NCBI RefSeq assembly: GCF_900113635.1
Contig: NZ_FOQA01000009.1
Coordinates: 30,822 to 94,821, forward strand
Length of the DNA stretch: 64,000 bases
From: Tindallia magadiensis
GTDB lineage: Bacteria; Bacillota; Clostridia; Peptostreptococcales; Tindalliaceae
Direction: 5' to 3'
Every line of letters starts with the position of its first letter. The stretch's first letter is position 1. This document shows, one piece after another, positions 35,995 through 44,884 of the stretch. The notes beneath the pieces were generated by a model, which was given only the letters and a program-made list of their open reading frames with translations, was not told the origin of the DNA and ran no database searches. Position numbers and translations under genes: made by a program.

Positions 35995-36022
35995 ACTTCC
36001 TCCGTTAAGGGGAAGTTTTTTT
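35995..36022 (+). terminator. Riboswitch-controlled terminator before thiC
   Basis: ACTTCCTCC / GGGGAAGT stem with GTTAA loop and a T7 run, about 50 bases after the riboswitch and 75 before thiC. Confidence 0.85.
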
Positions 36023-36097
36023 ATTGAAAAAATAAATATCGGAAGAACAGTAAAAAGCACAGCAACAATGAAAAACAATATAAGAGGAGTGAAAAAA

Positions 36098-37411
36098 ATG
36101 AATTACAGTACACAAATGGACGCAGCGAAAAAAGGGATTGTGACAAAAGAAATGGAAGTGGTGGCTAAAAAAGAGGGCATGTATGTGGAAGAATTGAAGA
36201 AAAGAGTCGCTGAAGGGACGGTGGCGATTCCAGCTAACAAAAACCACCACAGTTTGGATCCGGAAGGCATTGGGTTAGGCATGCGAACAAAAATCAATGT
36301 CAATCTGGGGATTTCGAAAGATTGCTGTGACATAGAAGCAGAAATGGTCAAAGTTAAAAAAGCCCTTGAAATGAAAACAGAAGCCATTATGGATCTAAGT
36401 TCTTTTGGAAAAACAGAAGAATTTCGTCAAAGATTGGTAGAAATCTCCCCCGCCCTGATAGGCACCGTGCCCATTTACGATGCTGTAGGGTTTTATGACA
36501 AAGAGCTGCAAGATATTACGGCAGACGAATTTCTTCGTGTGGTTGAAAAACATGGGGAAGACGGTGCGGATTTTGTAACGATTCACGCTGGTATCAACAA
36601 AGAAGCGGCCGACGTGTTTAAGCGCAATAAAAGGCTGACGAATATTGTTTCGCGGGGCGGTTCTTTGCTGTACGGATGGATGGAATTAACCGGTAACGAA
36701 AATCCTTTTTATGAGCATTTTGATCGACTGCTGGATATTTGCGAAAAATATGACATAACCTTAAGCTTAGGAGATGCCTGCAGACCGGGAAGTATCCATG
36801 ATGCTACGGATGCGTCGCAAGTCAAAGAACTGATGGTACTGGGAGAGTTAACACTCCGAGCCTGGGAACGAAACGTTCAGGTCATTATTGAAGGACCGGG
36901 CCATATGGCAATGAACGAAATAGAAGCAAATGTTTTATTGGAGAAAAAGCTGTGCCATGGAGCTCCTTTTTATGTACTGGGTCCCATCGTTACCGATATA
37001 GCGCCAGGATATGACCATATCACCAGCGCTATTGGCGGTGCTATTGCAGCTGGCAGCGGTGCAGATTTCCTATGCTATGTGACACCGGCAGAACATTTAA
37101 GGCTTCCCAGCCTGGATGATATGAAAGAAGGGATCATTGCTGCTAAAATTGCGGCCCATGCAGGCGATATTGCGAAACAGATTCCCGGCTCCAGCGAAAT
37201 CGATTATAAAATGAGCAAAGCAAGGCAACAACTGGACTGGAAAAAAATGTTTGAATTAGCCATTGAACCAGAAAAACCAACAGAATATCGTGAATCGTCA
37301 ATGCCAGCCCATGAAGATAGCTGTACCATGTGTGGTAAAATGTGCTCCATGCGCAATATGAATAAGATTATGGAAGGGAAAAACATCAATATTCTTCGGG
37401 AAGATGAGTAA
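36098..37411 (+). CDS. thiC: Phosphomethylpyrimidine synthase
   Basis: 437 residues from ATG 36098, after AGAGGAG; the upstream in-frame ATG 36068 lacks a site. It is a radical-SAM enzyme that turns aminoimidazole ribotide into the thiamine pyrimidine. Seen: [63 protein letters not shown] and [12 protein letters not shown]. The C-terminal Fe-S cysteines read CTMCGKMC, spacing CX2CX3C, whereas the family motif is usually written CX2CX4C. No other thi gene lies in the window. Confidence 0.96.
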   Translation: MNYSTQMDAAKKGIVTKEMEVVAKKEGMYVEELKKRVAEGTVAIPANKNHHSLDPEGIGLGMRTKINVNLGISKDCCDIEAEMVKVKKALEMKTEAIMDLSSFGKTEEFRQRLVEISPALIGTVPIYDAVGFYDKELQDITADEFLRVVEKHGEDGADFVTIHAGINKEAADVFKRNKRLTNIVSRGGSLLYGWMELTGNENPFYEHFDRLLDICEKYDITLSLGDACRPGSIHDATDASQVKELMVLGELTLRAWERNVQVIIEGPGHMAMNEIEANVLLEKKLCHGAPFYVLGPIVTDIAPGYDHITSAIGGAIAAGSGADFLCYVTPAEHLRLPSLDDMKEGIIAAKIAAHAGDIAKQIPGSSEIDYKMSKARQQLDWKKMFELAIEPEKPTEYRESSMPAHEDSCTMCGKMCSMRNMNKIMEGKNINILREDE

Positions 37412-37441
37412 GAAAATAAAATAAAAGAAAAGAAAATTAAA

Positions 37442-37478
37442 TGATAATGATTATCATTATGAGAGGTGGGTATATAAT
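37442..37478 (+). promoter_or_regulatory. Fur box over the sodA promoter
   Basis: TGATAATGATTATCATTA (37442-37459) contains a perfect 7-1-7 Fur operator. TATAAT follows at 37473-37478, so the operator covers the -35 region. Iron-loaded Fur should block this promoter. Confidence 0.85.
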
Positions 37479-37518
37479 GAGTAAGCTTAATTAGAGACGA
37501 AAGAAGGAGGTAACAATA

Positions 37519-38130
37519 ATGAAACACACTTTACCAAATCTGGAATACCAATATGATGCTTTAGAGCCCCATATCGATAAAGAAACCATGGAAATTCATC
37601 ACACGAAGCATCATCAAGCCTATGTGACTAAATTGAACCAAGCCCTTGAAAATCAAGAAGCTTTTAAAGAAAAAGAATTGGAAGCCTTGATGGCATCACT
37701 GGAAGAGCTGCCTCAAGAAGTATACTGGGCTGTAAGAAACAATGGTGGTGGTCATTACAACCATCGCTTATTCTGGAAATTCCTGTCACCTCAAGGTGGT
37801 GGAAAACCAACAGGAAAATTATTAGAAGCCATTGAGAAAACCTTCGGCAGTTTTGAAGCTTTTCAGGAAAGCTTTAATAAGGCAGCAACAACACGTTTTG
37901 GCAGCGGCTGGGCTTGGCTGATTCTTAATAAAAACAAAGAACTGGAGGTAACCTCTACCCCCAACCAAGACAATCCTTTAATGGACGGGAATGATATCCT
38001 GTTAGGCCTTGATGTGTGGGAACATGCCTATTACCTTAAATATCAAAACAAAAGACCAGACTATATTCATGCATGGTGGAATGTAGTGAATTGGGATTAT
38101 GTTAGCCAACGATATGAGAGCTTTCAGTAA
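37519..38130 (+). CDS. sodA: Superoxide dismutase, Mn type by sequence
   Basis: 203 residues of the Fe/Mn superoxide dismutase family. Metal ligands: His in EIHHTKHH (about 26-31), His in [12 protein letters not shown] (about 79), Asp and His in [11 protein letters not shown] (about 165-169). The NGGGH Gly and the later QDNPL Gln match the Mn pattern rather than the Fe pattern. It protects against superoxide. A Fur-repressed Mn enzyme made under iron starvation is a coherent design, with the iron importer next door. Confidence 0.95.
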   Translation: MKHTLPNLEYQYDALEPHIDKETMEIHHTKHHQAYVTKLNQALENQEAFKEKELEALMASLEELPQEVYWAVRNNGGGHYNHRLFWKFLSPQGGGKPTGKLLEAIEKTFGSFEAFQESFNKAATTRFGSGWAWLILNKNKELEVTSTPNQDNPLMDGNDILLGLDVWEHAYYLKYQNKRPDYIHAWWNVVNWDYVSQRYESFQ

Positions 38131-38144
38131 CAGGAAGCTTGTAG

Positions 38145-38178
38145 AAGAACCTATCCAAAGCGGGTAGGTTCTTTTTTC
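38145..38178 (+). terminator. Terminator after sodA
   Basis: AAGAACCTATCC / GGGTAGGTTCTT stem with AAAGC loop and T run. Confidence 0.85.
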
Positions 38179-38196
38179 ATTGGATCACATAAAAGG

Positions 38197-38224
38197 AAGA
38201 TCGCGAGTTGACGGTCTTTTTTTT
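38197..38224 (+). terminator. Second terminator, sharing bases with the next -35 box
   Basis: AAGATCG / CGGTCTT stem (one G-U pair) with T8. The loop contains TTGACG, the -35 of the next promoter. Confidence 0.6.
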
Positions 38225-38264
38225 ATTTGGTATAGTATATCTCGAGCTTGATAACGATAATCAA
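38208..38264 (+). promoter_or_regulatory. Promoter and Fur-like operator of the siderophore importer
   Basis: TTGACG (38208-38213), 17-base spacer, TATAGT (38231-38236). Palindrome TTGATAACGATAATCAA at 38248-38264 matches the Fur 7-1-7 pattern with two mismatches and lies at the transcription start. Confidence 0.7.
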
Positions 38265-38353
38265 TATCAGAAAATGGAGGTGAAACAGAGCGACTCATCC
38301 TATCGACTCAGGCATTTCTCGTTCATCATACGGAAAAAAGGAGAGAAAAATTA

Positions 38354-39361
38354 ATGAGAAAATATCATATATTTAAGATAACGGCTTTTCTTGTCGTGAG
38401 CACACTGATGCTTTCAGCTTGCGCCAGTACATCGGCGGATGAGGCTGTGGAAGTTGTGGAAACTACAGAAATATCGACGGTAGAAATTACGGACATTCAC
38501 GGAACGGTTACTGTTCCAGTAAATCCTCAAAATGTGGTGGCACTGGATAATCGAACCTTTGAAACCCTATCAGATTGGGGAATTGAACTGGCAGCCGCAC
38601 CTAAGCCTTTACTGCCTCCAACTTCACCCTATCTGACAGATGATTCCGTTCAGGATATTGGCAATCATCGTGAACCAAACCTTGAGTTGCTGGCAGCTGT
38701 GGATCCAGAACTGGTTATCGTGGGACAACGGTTTGCTAATTATTATGAAGATATTAAGGCTTTAGTGCCACAGGCAGCCGTGATAGATCTCAATTTTGAC
38801 GTTTCAGAAGAAGCGGCGGCTCCTGGAGAAAACTTAGTCAATGGATTAAAAAACTCCACCACGGCCTTAGGGCATATTTTTGATAAAAGCGAAGAAGCCG
38901 AAGCCTTAATCGCCGATCTAGATCAAGCCATTGCTGATGTCAAAGATGCTTATAATGGAGAAGATTCCGTACTGAGCGTTGTGGTTTCCGGTGGAAATAT
39001 TGGCTTTTCAGCACCTGGTTCCGGACGGGTATGGGGACCAATGTACGAAATTTTTGGCTGGAAATCAGCACTGGAAGTAGAAGGAGCAACGTCGGACCAT
39101 AAAGGAGACGATATCTCGGTAGAGGCAATTGCACAAAGTAATCCGGACTGGATTTTCGTTTTGGATCGTGATGCAGCGACGGCTACAGAGAGCGATGCTG
39201 TTCCCGCTCAAGATGTTATCGACCACTCCCCTGCTCTTCAAAATGTAACGGCTGTTTCAGAAGGACAGATTGTTTACGCACCAAAAGATACGTATATCAA
39301 TGAATCCATTCAGACCTATAAGGCTTTGTTTGAAGACCTTGCCAATGCGTTAGCCAACTAG
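38354..39361 (+). CDS. Siderophore ABC importer, substrate-binding lipoprotein
   Basis: 335 residues. Signal peptide with lipobox LMLSACAS, so Cys at about residue 23 is lipidated. The mature part is a two-lobed helical-backbone binding protein of the FatB/YclQ branch (IHGTVTVPVNPQNVVALDNRTFETLSDWGI start, LVIVGQRFANYYEDIK, and VSGGNIGFSAPGSGRVWGPMYEIFGW). That branch carries catecholate siderophores such as petrobactin, but the exact ligand is not readable. It is first of four co-directional genes (binding protein, two permeases, ATPase) behind a Fur-like operator. Confidence 0.92.
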   Translation: MRKYHIFKITAFLVVSTLMLSACASTSADEAVEVVETTEISTVEITDIHGTVTVPVNPQNVVALDNRTFETLSDWGIELAAAPKPLLPPTSPYLTDDSVQDIGNHREPNLELLAAVDPELVIVGQRFANYYEDIKALVPQAAVIDLNFDVSEEAAAPGENLVNGLKNSTTALGHIFDKSEEAEALIADLDQAIADVKDAYNGEDSVLSVVVSGGNIGFSAPGSGRVWGPMYEIFGWKSALEVEGATSDHKGDDISVEAIAQSNPDWIFVLDRDAATATESDAVPAQDVIDHSPALQNVTAVSEGQIVYAPKDTYINESIQTYKALFEDLANALAN

Positions 39362-39380
39362 CTTAAAGGAGCATGATGAA

Positions 39381-40358
39381 GTGTCAGCAAACACAACGCA
39401 TAATCAAAATCATAAACAATGGACAAAACCCTTCATAGCAGCCGTTATGGCTGTACTTGCTCTAGCTGTCATCTCCTTGTTCACCGGGTATTACGATATC
39501 CGGGGACAAGAAGATGGCATGAAAATGCTATTGATAACCCGTGTGCCACGAACCGCAGCCCTTATGCTTACAGGAGCCGCTATGTCAATGGCAGGGTTGG
39601 TAATGCAGCTGATCACACAGAACCGCCTGGTAGAGCCGACCACCACAGGAACCATCGAATGGTCAGGCTTAGGACTTATGTTTGTCTACCTTTTCTTTCC
39701 CGCCCCCAGCTTGTTGCTTAGAATGACAGGGGCCATCATCTTTTCTTTTGTAGGGACAATGATCTTTTTCCTATTTCTGAGAAGCGTAAAGCTCCGTTCC
39801 TCTTTAATCGTTCCCATTATCGGGATGATGCTTGGTGCTGTTATTTCCGCCATTTCCACCTTTATCGGCCTGGTGTTTGATATGACACAAAACATTGAAA
39901 CCTGGTTTGTCGGTTCTTTTGCACCGGTTCAAATAGGCAGGTACGAGTATTTATGGTTGATTGTTGGCGTGGTTCTGCTGATTTTTCTTTATGCAGATAG
40001 ACTGACCCTGGCTGGTTTAGGAGAAGATATTGCCACCAATCTGGGTGTTAACTATAATCGGATAGTGTTGACGGGCACCGGCCTTATTTCGCTGGCTGTT
40101 GGCATCGTGGCGGCGGTCATTGGCAACTTACCCTTTTTAGGGCTGATCGTTCCCAATGTTGTGTCGATGTACAGGGGAGACGATCTCAGAAGCAATCTGC
40201 CCTGGGTATGCGTGCTGGGCATGGGCACCCTAACGCTTTGCGATATTATTTCCCGCACCATTATCATGCCCTTTGAAGTGCCCGTTTCATTGATACTGGG
40301 AATGGCCGGATCAGTTGTCTTTATTGCCATACTACTGCGACAAAGGAGGCTGCAATGA
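39381..40358 (+). CDS. Siderophore ABC importer permease 1
   Basis: 325 residues, nine to ten membrane segments, FecCD-type permease. Family marks: VPRTAALMLTGAAMSMAGLVMQLITQNRLVEPTTTGTIEWSGLG near the start and GNLPFLGLIVPNVVSMYRGDDLRSNLPW toward the end, which contacts the ATPase. The GTG start is taken because AAAGGAG lies nine bases upstream and nearby ATGs are out of frame. It resembles YclN-type partners. Confidence 0.92.
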   Translation: MSANTTHNQNHKQWTKPFIAAVMAVLALAVISLFTGYYDIRGQEDGMKMLLITRVPRTAALMLTGAAMSMAGLVMQLITQNRLVEPTTTGTIEWSGLGLMFVYLFFPAPSLLLRMTGAIIFSFVGTMIFFLFLRSVKLRSSLIVPIIGMMLGAVISAISTFIGLVFDMTQNIETWFVGSFAPVQIGRYEYLWLIVGVVLLIFLYADRLTLAGLGEDIATNLGVNYNRIVLTGTGLISLAVGIVAAVIGNLPFLGLIVPNVVSMYRGDDLRSNLPWVCVLGMGTLTLCDIISRTIIMPFEVPVSLILGMAGSVVFIAILLRQRRLQ

Positions 40359-41386
40359 GCGAGATAGCATCCGATTCATCCATTCATCGAAGGGCGAGTG
40401 CCTTTCGCTCTAAAAAAGAAGAAAAGCAATACTGGATATTGCTGGTGGTACTGATCAGCCTTGGCCTGTTAGCTTCCTATGGGCTTTTAGTCTATAACAA
40501 TCCTGTTCCAGTTACCTCCCCCTCTTTTATACCGGTAGTCAGAAGAAGAATGACCGCACTAACAGCAATGATTATAGCCGCCATCTGCCAGAGTTTATCC
40601 ACCGTTGCCTTTCAATCAATTACCAATAACAGGATTATCACCCCTTCCCTTTTAGGCTTTGAGTCACTGTACACCACTATTCACACAAGCACCATGTTTT
40701 TCTTTGGTGCAGGAGCCTTTATCAGCTTTCAGGGGGTCGAATCCTTTCTCATTCAAGTAGTGCTGATGGTACTCCTATCCTTGATACTTTACGGTTGGCT
40801 GCTTTCCGGAAAATATGGCAATTTACAACTGATGCTTCTGGTGGGCATTATTATTGGAACCGGCCTGAGATCCGTTTCCTCTTTTATGAGAAGGCTTCTT
40901 GCACCGTCGGAATTTGATATTTTACAGGCAAGGCTGTTTGCATCCGTCAATCATGCGGATGCGGCCTACTTTCCACTGGCAATCCCTTTGGTATTAGTAG
41001 CGGCTTTCCTTATTTTCGCTGCTTCAAAACAATTAAACGTGTTGGCTCTTGGTAAGAATGCTGCTACTTCTCTGGGAGTGAAACACCGTAGCAACGTTAT
41101 TTTTGTTCTGGTGTTAATTTCCATCTTAATGGCTGTCTCCACCGCCCTGGTGGGGCCCATGACCTTCTACGGATTTCTGGTAGCAACCTTAAGCTATCAG
41201 GCAACAAAAACCTATGATCATCGGTATCTTTTTCCCATGGCCCTCGCCATAGGGTTTTTAATCATCACAGGTGCCTATTTTGTGATGTACCACGTCTTTG
41301 CAGCCCAAGGAGTGGTGTCTATTATTATCGAACTGTTTGGTGGAATAACATTTCTAACGGTGATTTTAAGGAAGGGAACATTATGA
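40355..41386 (+). CDS. Siderophore ABC importer permease 2
   Basis: 343 residues, FecCD-type, overlapping the first permease and the ATPase gene by four bases on each side. It has an unusually long charged N-terminus (about 30 residues) before the first membrane segment. TAMIIAAICQSLSTVAFQSITNNRIITPSLLGFESLY and VGPMTFYGFLVATLSYQATKTYDHRYLFPMAL are the equivalent coupling segments. It resembles YclO. The two permeases should form a heterodimer. Confidence 0.92.
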   Translation: MSEIASDSSIHRRASAFRSKKEEKQYWILLVVLISLGLLASYGLLVYNNPVPVTSPSFIPVVRRRMTALTAMIIAAICQSLSTVAFQSITNNRIITPSLLGFESLYTTIHTSTMFFFGAGAFISFQGVESFLIQVVLMVLLSLILYGWLLSGKYGNLQLMLLVGIIIGTGLRSVSSFMRRLLAPSEFDILQARLFASVNHADAAYFPLAIPLVLVAAFLIFAASKQLNVLALGKNAATSLGVKHRSNVIFVLVLISILMAVSTALVGPMTFYGFLVATLSYQATKTYDHRYLFPMALAIGFLIITGAYFVMYHVFAAQGVVSIIIELFGGITFLTVILRKGTL

Positions 41387-42135
41387 TAAACATTGATCAT
41401 GCAAGAAAAATATATAGCGATGAAGTGAAGATAGGTCCCTTAAAGATTGATATTCCAAAAGCCGGTCTAACCTCTCTTATTGGACCAAACGGTGCCGGAA
41501 AATCAACCGCACTATTGATGATCGGAAGGCTCCTGGATATGGATCATGGCCACATAAAAGTAGCCAATATGGATGTTTCGCATTCAAAATCAAAAGACCT
41601 GGCCAAAATTCTGACCATCTTACGGCAGGAAAATCACTTTGTAACCCGACTAACCGTAAGGCAATTAGTTGGATTTGGCCGGTTTCCCTACTCCCAGGGA
41701 CGATTAACAAAGGATGACGAAGTTATTATCTCCAAGTATATTGATTTCTTTGGCCTGACCTGTTTGGAAAATAGATATTTAGAAGAACTGTCCGGAGGTC
41801 AGAGGCAAAGAGCCTATGTAGCGATGGTTTTATGCCAAGAGACAGAATATGTTCTCTTGGACGAACCACTGAACAACCTTGACGTTGCCCGTTCTGTTCA
41901 GATGATGGAACATCTGAGGTATGCAGCCGATCAATTTGGAAGAACCATTCTGATGGTGATGCACGATATCAATTTTGCCGCAAAATATTCAGATAGAATT
42001 TGTGCCATGAAAAATGGAGAAATAGCTACGTTTGGAACCGTGGAAGAGGTAATGAATCCAACCGTACTGACCGATATTTTTGAAACAAGAATCGATATTA
42101 TGAAAGGGCCATGTGGACCGGTGGCCGTTTACTAG
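41383..42135 (+). CDS. Siderophore ABC importer ATPase
   Basis: 250 residues. Walker A GPNGAGKST (about 34-42), Q-loop RQEN, signature LSGGQRQRAYVAM (about 133), Walker B EYVLLDEPLNNLD (about 150-162) and switch His in VMHDINFA. It powers uptake through the two permeases encoded just before. It overlaps the upstream gene by four bases and is followed by a terminator. Confidence 0.95.
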   Translation: MINIDHARKIYSDEVKIGPLKIDIPKAGLTSLIGPNGAGKSTALLMIGRLLDMDHGHIKVANMDVSHSKSKDLAKILTILRQENHFVTRLTVRQLVGFGRFPYSQGRLTKDDEVIISKYIDFFGLTCLENRYLEELSGGQRQRAYVAMVLCQETEYVLLDEPLNNLDVARSVQMMEHLRYAADQFGRTILMVMHDINFAAKYSDRICAMKNGEIATFGTVEEVMNPTVLTDIFETRIDIMKGPCGPVAVY

Positions 42136-42190
42136 CCTATCCGTTTCGGACAGGAAAGAAGGAAGACAAATTTGATTTGGTGACAATTAT

Positions 42191-42224
42191 AAAAGCGGCT
42201 GGGTTAGATTCAGCGGCTTTTTTA
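42191..42224 (+). terminator. Terminator after the siderophore operon
   Basis: AAAAGCGGCTG / CAGCGGCTTTT stem with one G-G mismatch and a T6 run. The rest of the 344-base gap 42136-42479 has no gene; an extended -10 (TGGTACAAT, ending 42372) may serve the next gene. Confidence 0.75.
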
Positions 42225-42479
42225 ATGCCAAAAAATGCATTAAAACATGCTATGAAGAAGATACTGAATTCCTCAAGACTCTTTACTTTGTAACGGTTGA
42301 TTAATAGGCACCGGATGATGCGAAGCAGGGCCTTCAATAAAATAACACAAGCTTGATTTTATATGGTACAATAATAAATTCAGTTTGAGTGCGAGGCAGT
42401 ATAAGTCGGAAGATGACCTGTCCGGAGAAATGATTGGAACCAGAAACACTATATTCATTCAAGAAAAGGGGTATATACA

Positions 42480-43682
42480 ATGCAACCACATAAAAATGCG
42501 TACAACAAACACTGGCTGCTCCTGTTGGCAACCATCCTGTTGTTCTCACTCTTTGCCGGCTGTGCCAGAGATGCAGAAGAATCACCAGTCAGCGTAGAAA
42601 CAGAAAAAAGCCATATAGAGGCAGAAACAGTCGAAGAAACAAACGGAACATCAGAAAAAACACCAATAGCGGCCGAAGGCACCCTAATCGTCCACTTTAT
42701 CGACGTTGGTCAGGGAGACGCCACTTTGATTCAAACTCCGGGAGGCAAAACCCTTCTGATGGATGCGGGAGATAACGGACAGGGGGATCATGTCGTCGGC
42801 TATCTAAAAGCCCTTGGTATCGATACGATCGATGCTTTAATCTTCACCCACCCTCATGCGGACCATATCGGAGGCGGGCCGGAAGTAGTCAGAGCTTTTG
42901 ACATCGGTGCTCTCTACATGCCGAAGGTCAGTCACACCACACAAACCTTTGAAAACTTACTTCTGGCCATTGAAGAAAAAGGCCTGCGGGTTAAAACCGC
43001 TAAAGCCGGTATTGCCTTAGAATTAGATCCGGCACTGGAAACCATGATGATCGGACCCCATAGTGAGACCTATGACAATCTGAATGACTACTCTGCCAGC
43101 ATTCGAATGGTTCATGGAAGCAATGCACTTGTTATCACTGGTGATGCAGAAGAAACAGCAGAACTGGAAATGGTAAACAGTGGAATGGATATTTCAGCGA
43201 ACCTGCTTCGAGTTGGCCATCATGGCAGCAGCTCTTCCTCCATCCCAGAATTCCTGCAAGCCGTTGATCCGGATTATGGTGTCATTTCCTTGGGAGCAGA
43301 CAATCGTTACGGTCATCCACATCAGGAAGTAATTCAACGGTTACAGGAAGGAAATATTGAGATCTACCGAACCGATCAGCAGAGTACCATCATTGCTGTC
43401 AGCGATGGCGAAAGCTGGCAATTTGACACCCAGCCAGTAACCGACTTCTCCGAAGAATGGACACAGGAAGAGGAAAAAGCAAAAGAAGAAACGAAAGAGG
43501 AAACAGATGATCCGACTGTAACAGAACCACCAGAAGAAGGTTATATCGGCAATGTAAATTCAGATATTTTTCATACATCAGACTGCAACTCACTTCCGGC
43601 AGAACATAACCGGATACATTTTAACAGCCGGGATGAAGCCATAGAAGCTGGGCAGCGACCGTGTCAGCGGTGCAATCCATAG
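42480..43682 (+). CDS. ComEC-like metallo-beta-lactamase lipoprotein
   Basis: 400 residues. Lipoprotein signal with LFAGC lipobox (Cys about 28). An acidic linker leads to an MBL-fold hydrolase of the ComEC/Rec2 C-terminal type: IDVGQGDATLIQTPGGKTLLMDAG (about 76-99), metal motif THPHADHIGG (about 123-132), ITGDAEE and VGHHGSSSSS. After another Glu-rich linker the last 45 residues (YIGNVNSDIFHTSDCNSLP...PCQRC) resemble an Ada-type zinc-binding module. Related stand-alone proteins are thought to be surface nucleases or phosphodiesterases; the exact role is unknown. Confidence 0.88.
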   Translation: MQPHKNAYNKHWLLLLATILLFSLFAGCARDAEESPVSVETEKSHIEAETVEETNGTSEKTPIAAEGTLIVHFIDVGQGDATLIQTPGGKTLLMDAGDNGQGDHVVGYLKALGIDTIDALIFTHPHADHIGGGPEVVRAFDIGALYMPKVSHTTQTFENLLLAIEEKGLRVKTAKAGIALELDPALETMMIGPHSETYDNLNDYSASIRMVHGSNALVITGDAEETAELEMVNSGMDISANLLRVGHHGSSSSSIPEFLQAVDPDYGVISLGADNRYGHPHQEVIQRLQEGNIEIYRTDQQSTIIAVSDGESWQFDTQPVTDFSEEWTQEEEKAKEETKEETDDPTVTEPPEEGYIGNVNSDIFHTSDCNSLPAEHNRIHFNSRDEAIEAGQRPCQRCNP

Positions 43683-43736
43683 TTCACAAGAGTGAAGCTA
43701 TGAGTCCAAATAAGTTTTAGTCAAGGAGTGGAAACA

Positions 43737-43937
43737 ATGAAGATTATCATTGATCGATTTGAAGGAGATCACGCAGTGGCAGAATTAGAAAATGGCGATA
43801 AGGTCACTATTCTTAAAGTTGTATTGCCACCTTTAGCAGATGAAGGGGATGTGATCCGCATCGAAATTGATGAAGAAGCAACGGAAAGAAGAAGGAGAAG
43901 AATAGAAGGACTAATGGATCAGCTATGGGAAGATTAG
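43737..43937 (+). CDS. DUF3006 small protein
   Basis: 66 residues from ATG 43737, nine bases after AAGGAG. The sequence IIIDRFEGDHAVAELENGDKVTILKVVLPPLADEGDVIRIEID is a clear DUF3006 beta-barrel-like domain, followed by an Arg-rich helix. DUF3006 genes often stand next to ComEC-like MBL proteins, exactly as here, which suggests a functional pair, possibly nucleic-acid related. Confidence 0.88.
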   Translation: MKIIIDRFEGDHAVAELENGDKVTILKVVLPPLADEGDVIRIEIDEEATERRRRRIEGLMDQLWED

Positions 43938-44008
43938 CTGGTCTTTTTGCCTGATATATGAACTGAAGAAAACCACTATCTTCACCTAACTATTTTTACG
44001 ACACGCTA

Positions 44009-44036
44009 ATTCCCTCGAACCCGAGGGAATTTTTTT
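44009..44036 (+). terminator. Terminator after DUF3006
   Basis: ATTCCCTCG / CGAGGGAAT perfect stem, four-base loop, T6 run. Confidence 0.9.
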
Positions 44037-44109
44037 GAGCATTGAATTTGTTGAATAGCACATTTGTTGACAATTGCAATATGTTGGGAAGTGCTATAGT
44101 CACAGAACC

Positions 44110-44193
44110 TTCACAATATAGCAAAAAAGTATTGAATTGGTAAACGATGTCATATATAATATAGAAAAATGAAACTGCGGTTCACAATATGAA
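44110..44193 (+). promoter_or_regulatory. Promoter of the sugar-acid operon with repeated TTCACAATAT boxes
   Basis: TTGAAT (44132-44137), 17-base spacer, TATAAT (44155-44160). TTCACAATAT occurs on both sides, at 44110-44119 and 44181-44190; the second forms TTCA-N5-TGAA (44181-44193). This is a good candidate for the IclR operator. Confidence 0.6.
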
Positions 44194-44216
44194 ACAAAAG
44201 AAAGGTGGTGATAGGT

Positions 44217-44861
44217 GTGATTTCTAAAATACATACCTTATCCCGAATTTGTGAAGTCGGAATTGTGGCAGTGGTACGTGCAAAAAACAGTCAATCAGCG
44301 GAAAAAATTGCCCGTGCATGCATTGATGGTGGTATTCCGGCAATCGAAATCACTTTTACAGTACCAGGAGCTGAGAAAGTTATCAGTGAGCTAAAGCAAA
44401 AGTTTGGCCCCGAAGAGTTAATCCTTGGCGCAGGCACCGTCCTTGACAGTGAAACAGCACGAATGGCCATTCTTGCGGGAGCTGAGTATGTGGTAAGCCC
44501 TGGTTTTGATCTGGCGACAGCAAAATTATGCAATCGTTATCAAATTCCCTATATGCCCGGTTGCATGACATTGACAGAGATGATTCAAGCGATGGAAGCT
44601 GGTGCCGATGTAATAAAAGTTTTTCCGGGAAGCGCTTTTGGCCCGAATTATATTAAAGCAATTAAAGGTCCGTTGCCTCAAGTACCGCTTATGCCAACGG
44701 GTGGGGTTAGTCTGGACAATGTGGATGAATGGATTCGTAATGGCTGTGTAGCTGTGGGTGTCGGCAGTGAGCTAACCGGTGGTGCCAAATCCGGTGATTA
44801 TGAAAAGATAACGCAGACAGCCCTCCAGTTTACAGAAAAAATTAAAGAAGCACGAAACTAA
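44217..44861 (+). CDS. eda: KDPG/KHG aldolase
   Basis: 214 residues from GTG 44217, eight bases after AGGTGG; further in-frame GTGs at 44205 and 44208 sit on the ribosome site itself. It cleaves 2-keto-3-deoxy-6-phosphogluconate to pyruvate and glyceraldehyde 3-phosphate. The catalytic Glu is in AIEITFTVPGA (about 45), the Schiff-base Lys in VIKVFPGSAFGP (about 137) and the phosphate site in PTGGVSLDNV. First gene of the sugar-acid operon. Confidence 0.94.
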   Translation: MISKIHTLSRICEVGIVAVVRAKNSQSAEKIARACIDGGIPAIEITFTVPGAEKVISELKQKFGPEELILGAGTVLDSETARMAILAGAEYVVSPGFDLATAKLCNRYQIPYMPGCMTLTEMIQAMEAGADVIKVFPGSAFGPNYIKAIKGPLPQVPLMPTGGVSLDNVDEWIRNGCVAVGVGSELTGGAKSGDYEKITQTALQFTEKIKEARN

Positions 44862-44884
44862 AAGATGGATGGAGGAGATTAAGG

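Noticed and set aside
37294..37360. ThiC Fe-S motif with one residue less than the textbook spacing as a sign of inactivity
   Set aside because: The rest of the enzyme is intact and behind a working TPP riboswitch; the spacing may be normal for this clade, so I do not claim a defect.
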